Positions 7,583 through 17,384 are shown, counted from the stretch's first letter. The stretch is DNA of 64,000 bases from Chryseolinea lacunae (GCF_016735595.1 NZ_JAERRB010000007.1:124001-188000), one strand, 5' to 3'. Numbers and translations are program-made. The notes: generated from the letters alone by a model not told the origin.

Positions 7583-8905
7583 TTGAAAGCCCCCTTAACC
7601 ATAAAAGATCTCGTGAACCTGCTCTACCAGAGCCGGGAAATCATTGAGATGCTTTTTGGGAATAAGGACTCCATCAACAAGTCGGAAATCCTGGCCCGCG
7701 AGGACATGACCGACGAACGGCTTGAGAAACTCGTGATGTATGAGATCATCCACGAGAACGACAACATCATCGGGCTCGACGACCGCATCCTCACCTTCAT
7801 TGAAGAGTTCCTGGAGATTGGCGAGGTGACCACCAGCTTCATCAACGACAACATCCAGGCGTTGAATGAAAACCTGCGCTACTACCGCATCGACAGCAAC
7901 CCGAAGTTCCTGCGCAATATCAAGCGGTCGCTCAAAAAAATCAACTCCACCACCTCGCGCGAGGTGATGAAGCTGCACAAAAACATCGACGACACTTACA
8001 AGAACCAGGACAACTACCTCATCAAATTGCAGGAGTTGGATAAGTATAAGCGCAAGCGCGACGACATCATCAACCTCATCAAAGAGTCGGAGCAGATAGT
8101 GTCGGATGCGCAGGGCTTTTTCAACACCATCATCGATCCCGAGCTGAGCTCTATCGTGCTGGACCTGCGCTATGTGCTGGTGCGCAACCGCGACTATCTG
8201 AACGAGATCCAGTCGCAGATCATCGACTACATCAACAAGATTCAATACCAGGCGGTCATCTACAAAAAAATACAGCGCCTCAAGGAATTGAAGGACTATG
8301 AAGAACTGAAATACAAGACCGACTTTGTGGATGTGGTGGCGGGCACCAAGGCGCTCATGTTCCAGAAACGCAATCCACTGAAGTCGCGGCTGTCGCTCGA
8401 TTTCCTGCACACCGACCAGGGCTATGCCCTTGCGCGCAAGGTGGCCGTGAAGCTGGACTTGCTCCGGAACAACACACGCAAGCCGGCCGGCAAGATGGCC
8501 GCGGGGTTTGACAACGACAACCGCGAGGAGTCTGCCAGCATGAACATTGCCGGGCTGGTGGAGAAGTTTATGCAGAGCGACTCCGACTTGTTTCAGTTTG
8601 TGATGCAATACAAGTTTCCCGAGAAGGTAGGGGAGTTGAGCATCGAGAAAAGAATATCGCTCTATGTGGGCATCTCGATCGACTATGATGCCAAACTGAA
8701 AATATCGGGCAAGCTGGTCAAGATAGACTATGTGAACGAGAAGAAACAACGCATGAAGATCGGCTATGCGGTGATCAAGCCCGCCAAACAAAAGGCGTTG
8801 GCCGAACCCATGCCAGTTGAGCCACCGGCACCGCCCATGGAAGCAACGGCACAACCCGAACCGGTTGTGGTGAAAACAAAAAAAGTGAGAACGCTAACAA
8901 AATGA
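7583..8905 (+). CDS. jetA: MksF/JetA-like kleisin subunit of an SMC (Wadjet-type) complex
   Basis: First gene of a four-gene operon whose order and protein types match the bacterial condensin-like MksF-E-B-G (JetA-B-C-D) systems. In known examples these complexes recognise and cleave circular plasmid DNA. The 440-residue protein has a helical N-terminal part that could form winged-helix domains (about 1-110), a long charged helical middle (about 110-270), and a C-terminal domain ending in a Pro/Ala-rich tail. This layout fits a kleisin bridging the SMC heads. Identification rests mainly on position and size, because kleisins diverge strongly. The start is TTG at 7583: an in-frame stop lies three codons upstream and the next start is GTG at 7613. 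Confidence 0.7.
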   Translation: MKAPLTIKDLVNLLYQSREIIEMLFGNKDSINKSEILAREDMTDERLEKLVMYEIIHENDNIIGLDDRILTFIEEFLEIGEVTTSFINDNIQALNENLRYYRIDSNPKFLRNIKRSLKKINSTTSREVMKLHKNIDDTYKNQDNYLIKLQELDKYKRKRDDIINLIKESEQIVSDAQGFFNTIIDPELSSIVLDLRYVLVRNRDYLNEIQSQIIDYINKIQYQAVIYKKIQRLKELKDYEELKYKTDFVDVVAGTKALMFQKRNPLKSRLSLDFLHTDQGYALARKVAVKLDLLRNNTRKPAGKMAAGFDNDNREESASMNIAGLVEKFMQSDSDLFQFVMQYKFPEKVGELSIEKRISLYVGISIDYDAKLKISGKLVKIDYVNEKKQRMKIGYAVIKPAKQKALAEPMPVEPPAPPMEATAQPEPVVVKTKKVRTLTK

Positions 8906-8918
8906 AAAGGCCAAGCGC

Positions 8919-9467
8919 ATGAACGTTCCCAAACAGACACCTGAAATCTTTGCCATCCTGAGCCGTGGAAACTTCATTAGTTCCAATGGCAGCAAGGGCA
9001 AGTTGTTTGACGTGATCAGCTATGAAGAAAACTACAGCCTGCTGAAGGAGTTCTTCTCGCACACCGGCTATGTGCTGGAACGCGGGCACAACTATTTCTA
9101 CTTCAGCCAGCCCGACGAGCAAAACCTGATCATGGAAAAGAAGCTGGAACAATTTTCCTACTACATCGACGTGATGGACTTCTTTTCGTCGATGGACACG
9201 AAGCCCAGCGTGGGCACACGCTACCGGGTGACGCAGATTGCCGAAGAGTGTTTTTCGAACGAACGCCTGAAGATGAAACTGCTGAGCCTGTCGCGCCGCG
9301 AGAAGATGGTAGACAAGGTGGCCGAGATTGCCGGAACACTCACACAAGCCGGATTTTTTGAACAAGAGGACGAAGATACCTACAAGGTGATGGATGCCAT
9401 TCATTACCTCGAAGAAGTGATCTCGCTCATAACGATTGAAGAGGATGGAGAACAGAAGAATCCTTAA
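8919..9467 (+). CDS. jetB: MksE/JetB-like KITE subunit of an SMC complex
   Basis: A 182-residue acidic protein between the kleisin-like and SMC-like genes, the position and size of MksE/JetB. It has alternating helical and beta segments consistent with tandem winged helices (for example SVGTRYRVTQIAEECF, and the C-terminal DAIHYLEEVISLITIEE). No catalytic motif is expected or seen. In related systems this subunit dimerises and binds the kleisin and DNA. It begins 13 bases after jetA stops and its last 23 bases overlap the start of jetC, so expression is probably coupled. Assignment is by context more than by sequence. Confidence 0.7.
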   Translation: MNVPKQTPEIFAILSRGNFISSNGSKGKLFDVISYEENYSLLKEFFSHTGYVLERGHNYFYFSQPDEQNLIMEKKLEQFSYYIDVMDFFSSMDTKPSVGTRYRVTQIAEECFSNERLKMKLLSLSRREKMVDKVAEIAGTLTQAGFFEQEDEDTYKVMDAIHYLEEVISLITIEEDGEQKNP

Positions 9468-12400
9468 CCGGATCATTTTTATCAACATAGCGAACACGGA
9501 CTACAGCGCAGTAGAAATTGCGGGCAACACGTGCTTTGTGGGAACCAACAACATGGGCAAAACCACGCTGCAACGGGCCATTCTTTTTTTCTACAGCGCC
9601 AACACGCGCGGCCTGGGCATCTCGTCGTCGCAGAAGTCTTTTGAAGATTATTATTTTCAATTCCCAAACTCCTACATCATCTATGAAATTGCCACCGAAG
9701 AAGGCCTCTTTCATGTGATGGTGTATCGCAACAACAAACTGTTCTACCGGTTTGTGGAAAGCGAGTTTGTGCAGGAGCACTACATCTCCGAAAGCGAAGC
9801 GCTGGTGCCCAAGGCCGTGCTGGGAAAATTTAATGAAAACAAAGTACTCTATAGCGACCAGGTAGAAACCTTTGAGCGCTATCGCAACATCATCTACGGC
9901 GCCGACCCCGACAAGAAATACAAGAAGTTCGGGTTGATGAAGGGCAACGCCAACTACCACAACATTCCGCTGGCCATCACGTCTATCTTTCTCAGCTCGG
10001 AGTCGGTTATCAAGGCTGAGTTTGTAAAAGAATGTATTGCCAACTCTATCAGCTCGAAGCACACCACCATCGAGCTGAAGACCATCGAGCGGCAGCTGCG
10101 CCAGTTCACGGAGCGTTATCACGACATCGAGACCTTCTTCCGAAAGGAGAACGCACAGCGCAGCGACCTGATCCGCGACAACTTTGCACACATCCAGCAA
10201 CTGAAAATAAAACAACGTGTGCTGGCCGGCGAGCTTGGCGGTGCGTTGAAATATGCCGCCCTGCAGAAGGAAACCATCAGCGTGCAGGTGCACGAGAAAA
10301 CAGAACTGATTGCGCGATTGGAAGCCGAGTTTCGCGAAAAGGACGAACAGCACCGCGAACGCAACAAGGAGTCGAACCAGGAAATCGGCGCACTGAAATC
10401 GAAGCTCAAAGAAGCCGACAAGAAACTGGCCGACTACGAAGACAAAGGCATTGTGGACCTTTTGCGCGAAGCCGAAGAGAAACCACAACTGCAAATCGAA
10501 CTGCAGGCCCGCGAACATGAGTATGCCACCCTCACCGCCGGCTTCAGCGATGTGGAGCAGCAATTCAAAACCCTGTTCGACGCCCTCGAAAACGAACGCA
10601 AGGAGTTTGAGCACATGCTTAGCACGCAAGGCCTTCAGCTCGACAAGAAATATCACGACGACAAGAACCAACTGCGCGATGCCTATCGCAAGGAAGAAAG
10701 TGAGCTAAAGGAAAGTCACGCCGCAAATGCCGAACGCTTCCGACAGCTGAAGACAACGCATGAGCTGGAATTGAAAGACGCCGAATTCAAGGAACGCGAG
10801 CTGCGCACACGCAAATATTTTGCCCAGGAGGTGAAGCTGCTCAATGGCCACCTCGAAGACATTCGCGTGCGCAAAAGCGACCGTACCTCAGCCCTTGCCG
10901 TGAAGAACAACACCATCGATTCGCTGAAGAAAGAAGGCGACCACATCCGCGAGAAGAACCGGATCACGTCTGAGCAATATATCGAGAAGAACAAACAGGA
11001 GGTGGTGAGCCTCGAAGCCCAGATCGCCGTGATTGACGAGAAGCTTGCCGTTCACCAGCATGCGTTCTTTGGTTATCTGCAAGAGCATTACCCCAACTGG
11101 TATGAAACCATTGGCAAGGTCTGCAACGAAGAAATCCTGTTCAACAAAGAACTCAATCCCAAACAACTGAAGAAGGGCATCGAGTCGTTGTATGGCATTC
11201 AGCTCGACCTCTCGAATGTGAAGGTCTATTCGAAAACACTGGAAGAATATGAGCTTGAGCGCAGCGGCTATCGCGACCGCATTGCCGTGTTGAACCAGGC
11301 CTTCCTCGACTTCCGCGAAGAACAAGCCCGCGACGAGCAAGCCAAGCTCGCTTCTATAGGCAAGAAGACCGCGCACCTCAAGAACGAGATCATGCAGCTG
11401 GACTATGAAGCAAACCAGGACGAACAGAAAGAAAAACAATACGGCCTCGACCTGCACGACTGGAACCGGAAGGCCGAAGCACAACGCGAGAAAGATCTAA
11501 TTGAAGTCTATACCGCGCAGGAAACCCTGAAGAAGGAAATGGCCACCGTGAAGCAAACGCTTGACGAACTGCAGGCCGTGCTGAAGAAGGAGCTGTCTAA
11601 ACTCGACGAGACGTTCAACGACAAACTGGCCAAGCTCACCAAAACCTTTAGCAAGGAAGCCGAAAAGATCACCTCACAAAAGGAAGACCGGCTGGCCGAC
11701 TTTGAAGAACGCAAGGGCAAGTGGCAAAAGGAAAAGTCGACCGTGCTGAAAAAGAAAGGCATCGACGACACGCGCATCAAAAAGCTGAAGAAAGAAATCG
11801 AAGATATCAGGGCCGCATTGCAAAACCTGGAGAAGAACGCCGAACTGCTGAACGACTATCGCAAAGACAAACGCGAACTGTTCGACAAAGTGGGGGAGTT
11901 CAAGCACGAGAAAGAAAAGCTGGAAGAGCGCATCCGGCAAACCGACAACGAGTTTTCGCACGAGAAAGAAGCCTACACCAAACGCAAAAAGCAACTCGAC
12001 AACGAGAGCCGCGACCTTTCGGGCTCTCTGAAAAACTTTGTGGACGGCATCCACCATTTCGAGCAGCACTTCATGGGGCGTACGCTCTACGACCGCTTGC
12101 GTCACCTCATTGAACCTGCACCCGCGGAGCACGCCGAAGCCGGCATCATTGGTCTATGCTCGCAGTTGCTGGCCAACGACACGGAGTTTCACAACCAGTT
12201 CGAAAAGTTCAGAGACAACATCAGCGAATTTGCCGGACGTTTCCGTCCCGACAATCACCTCAACTTCAAGATTGGCGGCACAGGAGGGGAGGCGGAATAC
12301 GAACGTTTTGCGGCCTACCTCCAGGAGTTCTATACCGAAAACAAAATCCAGATCTCTATTGCCGAAGTGGCCAAAAGCCACGGCATGCTCATCGACGCCA

Positions 12401-13122
12401 TCTCCAGCAAAATGAAAGCGCTGACGGAACACAAGGGCCGCATCAACAAAATGATCGGCAAGATGGAAGCCGACTTCAGCAAAGCCTCGTTCGAAGATTC
12501 GAAGCTCATTGAATACATCAAGCTGAAATCGGAAGACAGCGAAAACAAAGTGCTGCGCAAGCTGCAACGCATCACCGAGTTCAGAGAACAGAACCCGTTC
12601 CTCTACGGCGAAGCCAACCTCTTCAACACCAACAACAAGGCCAAGAGCGAAATCGACAAACGTTCGGTGGAGCTATTGGGCGATCTGCAACGCACCATCA
12701 ACGAAGAGAAACACGAAGAGATTCGCGTACAGGACCTGTTCGAGCTGCGCTTCCGCATCAAGGAAGGCAAGAACGACACAGGCTGGATCGAGAAGATCGA
12801 CAAAGTAGGCTCCACCGGAACCGACATGCTGGTGAAGGCCGTGATCTACATCACCCTGCTGAACGTGTTCATCAAAGAATCGACCGAGAAGACGGCGCGC
12901 AACTTCAGCGTGCATTGCATCATCGACGAGGTGGGCCAGATTTCGGCACCTTACCTGAAGGAGCTCATCAACTTTGCGGAAGAGCGCAACATCTGCCTCA
13001 TCAACGGTTTGCCCAACGAGAGCAAGTTGGAGACGCATTATAACTACACCTATAAGTTCCGGAAGGATTCGAATGGCTATGTGAAGGTGGTGCCTTTGTT
13101 GACGATGACGATTGAGCCGTGA
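9445..13122 (+). CDS. jetC: MksB/JetC-like SMC ATPase
   Basis: A 1225-residue SMC-type ATPase, the motor of the complex. The Walker A motif GTNNMGKTT is at residues 33-41. Very long Glu/Lys/Arg-rich coiled coils follow (roughly 200-520 and 620-900), interrupted near residues 530-610 by a hinge-like globular segment. At the C-terminus come an ABC signature-like GSTGTDMLVK (about 1120) and a Walker B with catalytic acid, CIIDEVGQIS (about 1155). The spacing is that of MukB/MksB/JetC proteins. The ATG at 9445 lies within jetB; a TTG at 9436 is also in frame. GC in sampled 60-base lines is about 52-58 %, like the rest of the chromosome. Confidence 0.88.
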   Translation: MENRRILNRIIFINIANTDYSAVEIAGNTCFVGTNNMGKTTLQRAILFFYSANTRGLGISSSQKSFEDYYFQFPNSYIIYEIATEEGLFHVMVYRNNKLFYRFVESEFVQEHYISESEALVPKAVLGKFNENKVLYSDQVETFERYRNIIYGADPDKKYKKFGLMKGNANYHNIPLAITSIFLSSESVIKAEFVKECIANSISSKHTTIELKTIERQLRQFTERYHDIETFFRKENAQRSDLIRDNFAHIQQLKIKQRVLAGELGGALKYAALQKETISVQVHEKTELIARLEAEFREKDEQHRERNKESNQEIGALKSKLKEADKKLADYEDKGIVDLLREAEEKPQLQIELQAREHEYATLTAGFSDVEQQFKTLFDALENERKEFEHMLSTQGLQLDKKYHDDKNQLRDAYRKEESELKESHAANAERFRQLKTTHELELKDAEFKERELRTRKYFAQEVKLLNGHLEDIRVRKSDRTSALAVKNNTIDSLKKEGDHIREKNRITSEQYIEKNKQEVVSLEAQIAVIDEKLAVHQHAFFGYLQEHYPNWYETIGKVCNEEILFNKELNPKQLKKGIESLYGIQLDLSNVKVYSKTLEEYELERSGYRDRIAVLNQAFLDFREEQARDEQAKLASIGKKTAHLKNEIMQLDYEANQDEQKEKQYGLDLHDWNRKAEAQREKDLIEVYTAQETLKKEMATVKQTLDELQAVLKKELSKLDETFNDKLAKLTKTFSKEAEKITSQKEDRLADFEERKGKWQKEKSTVLKKKGIDDTRIKKLKKEIEDIRAALQNLEKNAELLNDYRKDKRELFDKVGEFKHEKEKLEERIRQTDNEFSHEKEAYTKRKKQLDNESRDLSGSLKNFVDGIHHFEQHFMGRTLYDRLRHLIEPAPAEHAEAGIIGLCSQLLANDTEFHNQFEKFRDNISEFAGRFRPDNHLNFKIGGTGGEAEYERFAAYLQEFYTENKIQISIAEVAKSHGMLIDAISSKMKALTEHKGRINKMIGKMEADFSKASFEDSKLIEYIKLKSEDSENKVLRKLQRITEFREQNPFLYGEANLFNTNNKAKSEIDKRSVELLGDLQRTINEEKHEEIRVQDLFELRFRIKEGKNDTGWIEKIDKVGSTGTDMLVKAVIYITLLNVFIKESTEKTARNFSVHCIIDEVGQISAPYLKELINFAEERNICLINGLPNESKLETHYNYTYKFRKDSNGYVKVVPLLTMTIEP

Positions 13123-13994
13123 TGAAGATAAACTCCCGCTTCGCAAAGTTACTGCTCGTGTTGCACGATGGACATGTCGTGAACCGTGGGGAATTTTCAG
13201 GAAGTGCGCTAGAACATTTGATTAGATTTATTAACGATGGGATACTTGAAGAGTTACCCGCGGGCGCTCAACGACGCAAAGTACGTTGCCCCGATGCCGT
13301 CAACCTGATTCGTTATCTTCAACATAAATACGACATACCCTCCCTGTCGGAGTACATTGCATTCCAGGAAAAGGAAACCGTAGAGCGCAGTGAGTCCGTA
13401 AAAGCAGCATCTGATTCAAAGAACAGGAAGACCAGAGTGTTCAAAGGCTTTCTTATCAATGCGTATGAGGAAATACCCTATGAATTGAACGGTGAACGTT
13501 TAGTGCTGAAGCATCAGCCTGGAATTTTCTCCTTTGTGCACGACTTTGAAACGTTTCGAATACCTCCAGACGTTCGGGTGGTGGGAGTGGAGAATCATGA
13601 GAACTTCAAGTATATTGAACGTCAGCGTCATTTATTTGAGGGCATGCGCCCCCTGTTTGTGTGGCGTTTTCTGAATAGCAATTCCATTGCTGAATGGCTG
13701 AGAGGAGTTTCAAACCAATATCTCCATTTTGGAGATTACGACCCGAAGGGACTGAGCATTTACATTTCTGAATTCAGAGACAAAATTGGCAGTGATCGGT
13801 GTGATTTTCTGGTTCCGAATCAACTCGAATCATTGTTTCAAAACAACGGCACAAGCCAGGCATACGACGATCAGCTACAATTTCTACCCAAGCTCCGCCA
13901 GGAGAATTGTCCTGCAATACAAAGCGTTGTGAAACTAATCGACAAGTATAAAAAAGGTGTAGCGCAGGAGATTTATATTGATCAAGGATATTGA
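13122..13994 (+). CDS. jetD: MksG/JetD-like Toprim nuclease subunit, compact form
   Basis: Last gene of the SMC operon; the ATG overlaps the jetC stop (TGATG), and a GTG at 13119 is an alternative. The 290-residue product has an N-terminal winged-helix-like part (1-80), a short charged linker (80-105) and a C-terminal Toprim fold. The first acidic motif is VVGVENHENF with Glu157; the second is HFGDYDPKGL with Asp205 and Asp207. These are the metal-binding residues expected of JetD/topo-VI-like nucleases. It is about 100 residues shorter than the type I JetD I know, mostly at the N-terminus. Its GC (about 44 % in sampled lines) is clearly lower than that of jetABC. Confidence 0.78.
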   Translation: MKINSRFAKLLLVLHDGHVVNRGEFSGSALEHLIRFINDGILEELPAGAQRRKVRCPDAVNLIRYLQHKYDIPSLSEYIAFQEKETVERSESVKAASDSKNRKTRVFKGFLINAYEEIPYELNGERLVLKHQPGIFSFVHDFETFRIPPDVRVVGVENHENFKYIERQRHLFEGMRPLFVWRFLNSNSIAEWLRGVSNQYLHFGDYDPKGLSIYISEFRDKIGSDRCDFLVPNQLESLFQNNGTSQAYDDQLQFLPKLRQENCPAIQSVVKLIDKYKKGVAQEIYIDQGY

Positions 13995-14019
13995 CACTTG
14001 AAACTCTGTCAGTCCCTTC

Positions 14020-14709
14020 TCACTTGCCCTTCAGCTTAAATGTTGACATCGCGGCAGGCCACCACGTCATAACGATCTCACCCACCAGCAATGGCACAAA
14101 CGAAAAGAAGTATTCGTTCACCGTTCTCCTGAACATGGGGTCTTCGAGCGTGCCGAAGAAGAAATCTAAAGACAGGATATCGTCGATGCGGACTGCCACG
14201 AATGAAAGCACACAGATATAACTCCGGGTCATGAACTGCCGATGGGCTTTGAGGTTGTGGGCTTTGATGGCCTTCCACGCAAACGCCGTGGAGATCAGCA
14301 CCAGCACCGCGAGTATGAACAACGACACCCGGCAAGGTTCACAAAAGCTGAGGAGCGACAGCCTCAGTGCAGACAGTCCGATCAGCAACACACCCGCCAT
14401 ATAGAGCTTGCCCGCCAGCCGGTGCAAAGACAGAAACCGGTTTCGTAACCACGGCCAGAACTGCATGGGCCCCAGCAACAACGCAAACGTGCCACCAACA
14501 AGATGCATCACCACCCAAGCCTGGTTGTGAAAAAGTGAATCACCAAAAATCCTGCTACGAAAGCCGCGAAGGTAGACCAGCACGTTGGTGTAGTAAAACC
14601 ACAGCGACAGCGCGATGATGGCAAGCCACGCTGTGAATAGCAACAGCATGCGGAGCAAACTTTGCCGCGACGCGTTTGAGGTGGGCTCGCCCGGGGAAGA
14701 ATAGGCCAT
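14020..14709 (-). CDS. DUF2306 family membrane protein
   Basis: A 229-residue integral membrane protein with about six hydrophobic helices. Typical DUF2306 landmarks are the helix-loop HLVGGTFALLLGPMQFWPWLR, followed by HRLAGKLYM and AHRQFMTRSY, whose histidines could bind haem or metal. No function is established for the family to my knowledge. It begins 4 bases after the response-regulator gene ends, on the same strand, so it is very likely the last gene of the kinase-regulator operon and may be its output or sensor partner. It is convergent with jetD, with 25 bases between them. Confidence 0.85.
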   Translation of the reverse strand: MAYSSPGEPTSNASRQSLLRMLLLFTAWLAIIALSLWFYYTNVLVYLRGFRSRIFGDSLFHNQAWVVMHLVGGTFALLLGPMQFWPWLRNRFLSLHRLAGKLYMAGVLLIGLSALRLSLLSFCEPCRVSLFILAVLVLISTAFAWKAIKAHNLKAHRQFMTRSYICVLSFVAVRIDDILSLDFFFGTLEDPMFRRTVNEYFFSFVPLLVGEIVMTWWPAAMSTFKLKGK

Positions 14710-14713
14710 GGCC

Positions 14714-15346
14714 TTACACCAGTTTCTCGTTGATGGCTTTAGACACGGCTTCGGTCTGCGAGTGTACCTGGAGTTTCTCGTAGATCTTCTTTATGTGCGT
14801 GCGCACCGTGTCGATGCTGATGTCGAACTCGGAAGCGATGAGTTTATAGCTGTTGCCTTTGCTGAGTGAGGTCAGGATTTCTCTTTCGCGCGACGTGAGC
14901 TGGTAAGGATTTTCGATCACCGTTTTGTGTTGCATGGACGCCAGCACCATGCGGGCAATGCTGGGCGACATGGGGGCGCCGCCGTCGAGCACATCGCGGA
15001 TGGCATCGAACAGTTTCAGGGAGATGTGTTTCTTGAGCAGGTAGCCCGATGCGCCGGCGCGAAGGGCTTCAAACACCCGGCCGTTGTCGTCGAACACGGT
15101 GAGCATGATGATGGGCACGGTGGCGTTGAACTTCCGGATCACCTGCAACGCCTGGATGCCGTTGAGTCCGGGCATATCGATGTCCATGAGGATAATGTCG
15201 GGCTTCAGGGTTTTCACCTGCTGCTCTACGTTGAGCACATTCTCAAATGCCGAAGCCAGACTGAAGGAGTCGCTTCGCCTGATCATGTTGCCCACACTTT
15301 CGCGCAGCAAGTCGTTGTCCTCAAAAATGAGCACCGATGATTTCAT
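14714..15346 (-). CDS. LuxR/NarL-type response regulator
   Basis: Two-component response regulator of 210 residues. The receiver domain begins SSVLIFEDNDLLRESVG; the phospho-acceptor Asp is in DIILMDIDMPGLNG, with the conserved Thr (MLTVFDD) and Lys (YLLKKH). The C-terminal GerE/LuxR helix-turn-helix starts LTSREREILTSLSKGNSYKL. I chose the ATG at 15346, preceded by AGGA at suitable spacing. An in-frame ATG at 15385 would add 13 residues not expected in the family. It follows its cognate histidine kinase by about 60 bases and is followed by the DUF2306 gene. Confidence 0.9.
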   Translation of the reverse strand: MKSSVLIFEDNDLLRESVGNMIRRSDSFSLASAFENVLNVEQQVKTLKPDIILMDIDMPGLNGIQALQVIRKFNATVPIIMLTVFDDNGRVFEALRAGASGYLLKKHISLKLFDAIRDVLDGGAPMSPSIARMVLASMQHKTVIENPYQLTSREREILTSLSKGNSYKLIASEFDISIDTVRTHIKKIYEKLQVHSQTEAVSKAINEKLV

Positions 15347-15404
15347 AACATCCTGATCAATTGGGTAAATGTGATTATTTCTCATGGCTGTGGAAATACC
15401 CCGA

Positions 15405-17384
15405 TCATGTGATGGGGAGGGAGAGTTGCACTTCTGTTCCCTGGGCAGACGAGGCCAAAGCCAGCGTTCCGCGAAGGAAGCGAGCCCTTTCCTGCATGTT
15501 GCGCAGACCGTTGCCCGACGTGGCGCCGGTGGTGTCGAAGCCTTTGCCGTTGTCGGTAATGGTGAGCTGAACGGCGTGGCCTTTCTTTGAAAACGCAATC
15601 CGGATGTGACTTGCGGCGCTGTATTTGGCCGCGTTGTTCACGGCTTCCTTGAAAATAAGAAATACATTCTTGCGAACGGCCGCGTCCATGGCGAACCCTT
15701 GAAGGGCATCTTCTCCTGTGAACGAATATTCAATCTCCAGCGGGTCCAGTATTTCGGAGGCAAACTCTTTCATCTTGCTCACCACCTGTTCGAGCGTGTC
15801 GTTGTTGGGATTGATCGACCACACAATGTCAGACATGCTTTCCATCATGGTCGACGAATGTTGCGCGATGCGTTGAAACAGGGGAGCGCTGCCATTGGCA
15901 TCCTGCAGAGCCAGCTGGCTGATGATGTTAATACTCGACAGTGTTGAGCCGATGTCGTCGTGCAGGTCGCGGGCAATGGCGTTTCGCATGCGTTCCATTT
16001 CCACCAGCCGTTTTGTGCGGCTCTTCACGCGGTAGCGATTCACCAGCAAGGCACTGATGATAATCACCGAAACCAACACCACAAAAATGATGACGACGTT
16101 GGCCCTTTGTCGGCTTGCCTCCAGGCGATGCAACTCCTGGTCTTTCTTGAGGAGGGCGATTTCCTTTTCCTTCTTCTCGCTTTCAAACTGCTCTTCCAAC
16201 TGCTTCATCTGCAGCAGCACATTTTTTCCCTGCACGCTGTCTTCCAACAAATGGAATTTCAGAAGATACTGGTAGGCCTTGTCGTATTGCTTGCTCAGGG
16301 AATAGAACTCGCCAAGCTGGCTATACGCTTCCGACTGGGCTTTGCGGTCGCCCGAAAGCATCACGGTGTTGAGGCTGTTCAGCAGCGATTGCTCGTCGGT
16401 CTTTTCTTTTTTCTCCAGCAGGTCCAGTCCCAGCAGTTCGGATTTCACCTGGGCTGTGATGGTGCTGTCGCCGGTTCGTTGCACCAGCTTCAGGCCGCTC
16501 ATGAGTGTGGCGCGGGCTTCCTTCAAATTGCCGGTGGTTTTAAAGAACAATCCCTTCTGAAACAGGCCTCTAACCTCTTCGCCCGGCAATTGCATTTGCT
16601 GTGCCAGTTGAATGGAGCGGTTATAGTAGCTTTCGGCCACGGCATATTGTTTCAGTTCCGTATAGATATCGCCCAGCGCCATCAGTGTTGGAATGGACCC
16701 ACGTTTGTCTTCGAGCGCTATTTTCATTTTTAATGAACGCTCAAAATATTCCTGCGCGCGGTTCATCTGCTTTAGGGAATAGAAATCCCTTCCCAGGCTG
16801 TTCAGGCAGAAAGATTGACCACGCTTGTTTTGAAGTTTCTCGAAGAGGCTCAACGATTGCAAGTGATAGTGCACCGCGCTCTTAAAATCGCCAAGGTTGT
16901 TGTAGGCGTTGCCAATATTGAGGAACAGACCGGCACGGTTTTCATTTTCGGCTGTGAGCAGCTTCAGGTTGCTGAGCAGATAGGGGATTGCTTTTTTATA
17001 CTGTCCCTGATTCTTGTAGTAAAGCCCTGCCGTGGTGTTGAACTGCGTCAGCACTTTGGTGTAGGTTGGATTATCCTGAGTCACTTTTTCCAGCTTGGAA
17101 AACCAGGTGTTGGCGCTGTCGGGGAAGCCCAGGTTTTGGTTGGTGGTTACGAGGTAGGAGTAGGCTGAACTTATGCCATAAACACTTTGGCGGGTCTTTG
17201 ACAGCTGAAGGGCTTCGCGGGCATAAGCCTTGGCCTGCTGCAAATCCCGTCGCATAAATTCGTTTGTCAGGTCCAGGAGGGCCTCCATCTCAAGGCTGTC
17301 GTGTCGCTGCAAGGCCACCACGCGTTGCAAACTGTCGATGACGTGACTTTGTGCGACAGCTGTCATGGCAGAAGCCACGAGCAA
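15405..17384 (-). CDS. TPR-containing sensor histidine kinase (HisKA_3/NarX type)
   Basis: Membrane histidine kinase of about 659 residues. An exported N-terminal half holds several tetratricopeptide repeats (for example AVHYHLQSLSLFEKL and AQEYFERSLKMKIAL). Then come a coiled segment, one membrane helix near residues 421-449, and a HisKA_3 dimerisation box (ARDLHDDIGSTLSSI, His475 counted from the TTG at 17384). The HATPase ends with GNGLRNMQERARFLRG. It pairs with the LuxR regulator downstream. The start is doubtful: TTG at 17384 leaves a short signal peptide, and the frame is open up to a CTG at 17408 that would give a fuller one beginning LKKSISIVLLVASA. Confidence 0.88.
   Translation of the reverse strand: MLVASAMTAVAQSHVIDSLQRVVALQRHDSLEMEALLDLTNEFMRRDLQQAKAYAREALQLSKTRQSVYGISSAYSYLVTTNQNLGFPDSANTWFSKLEKVTQDNPTYTKVLTQFNTTAGLYYKNQGQYKKAIPYLLSNLKLLTAENENRAGLFLNIGNAYNNLGDFKSAVHYHLQSLSLFEKLQNKRGQSFCLNSLGRDFYSLKQMNRAQEYFERSLKMKIALEDKRGSIPTLMALGDIYTELKQYAVAESYYNRSIQLAQQMQLPGEEVRGLFQKGLFFKTTGNLKEARATLMSGLKLVQRTGDSTITAQVKSELLGLDLLEKKEKTDEQSLLNSLNTVMLSGDRKAQSEAYSQLGEFYSLSKQYDKAYQYLLKFHLLEDSVQGKNVLLQMKQLEEQFESEKKEKEIALLKKDQELHRLEASRQRANVVIIFVVLVSVIIISALLVNRYRVKSRTKRLVEMERMRNAIARDLHDDIGSTLSSINIISQLALQDANGSAPLFQRIAQHSSTMMESMSDIVWSINPNNDTLEQVVSKMKEFASEILDPLEIEYSFTGEDALQGFAMDAAVRKNVFLIFKEAVNNAAKYSAASHIRIAFSKKGHAVQLTITDNGKGFDTTGATSGNGLRNMQERARFLRGTLALASSAQGTEVQLSLPIT

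Noticed and set aside
7595-8854. Long open frame antisense to jetA
   Set aside because: It is His/Val/Leu-rich with no recognisable family and mirrors the codon pattern of the real gene; similar antisense frames oppose other genes (for example 9427-10671, 37247-38518, 59439-60524).
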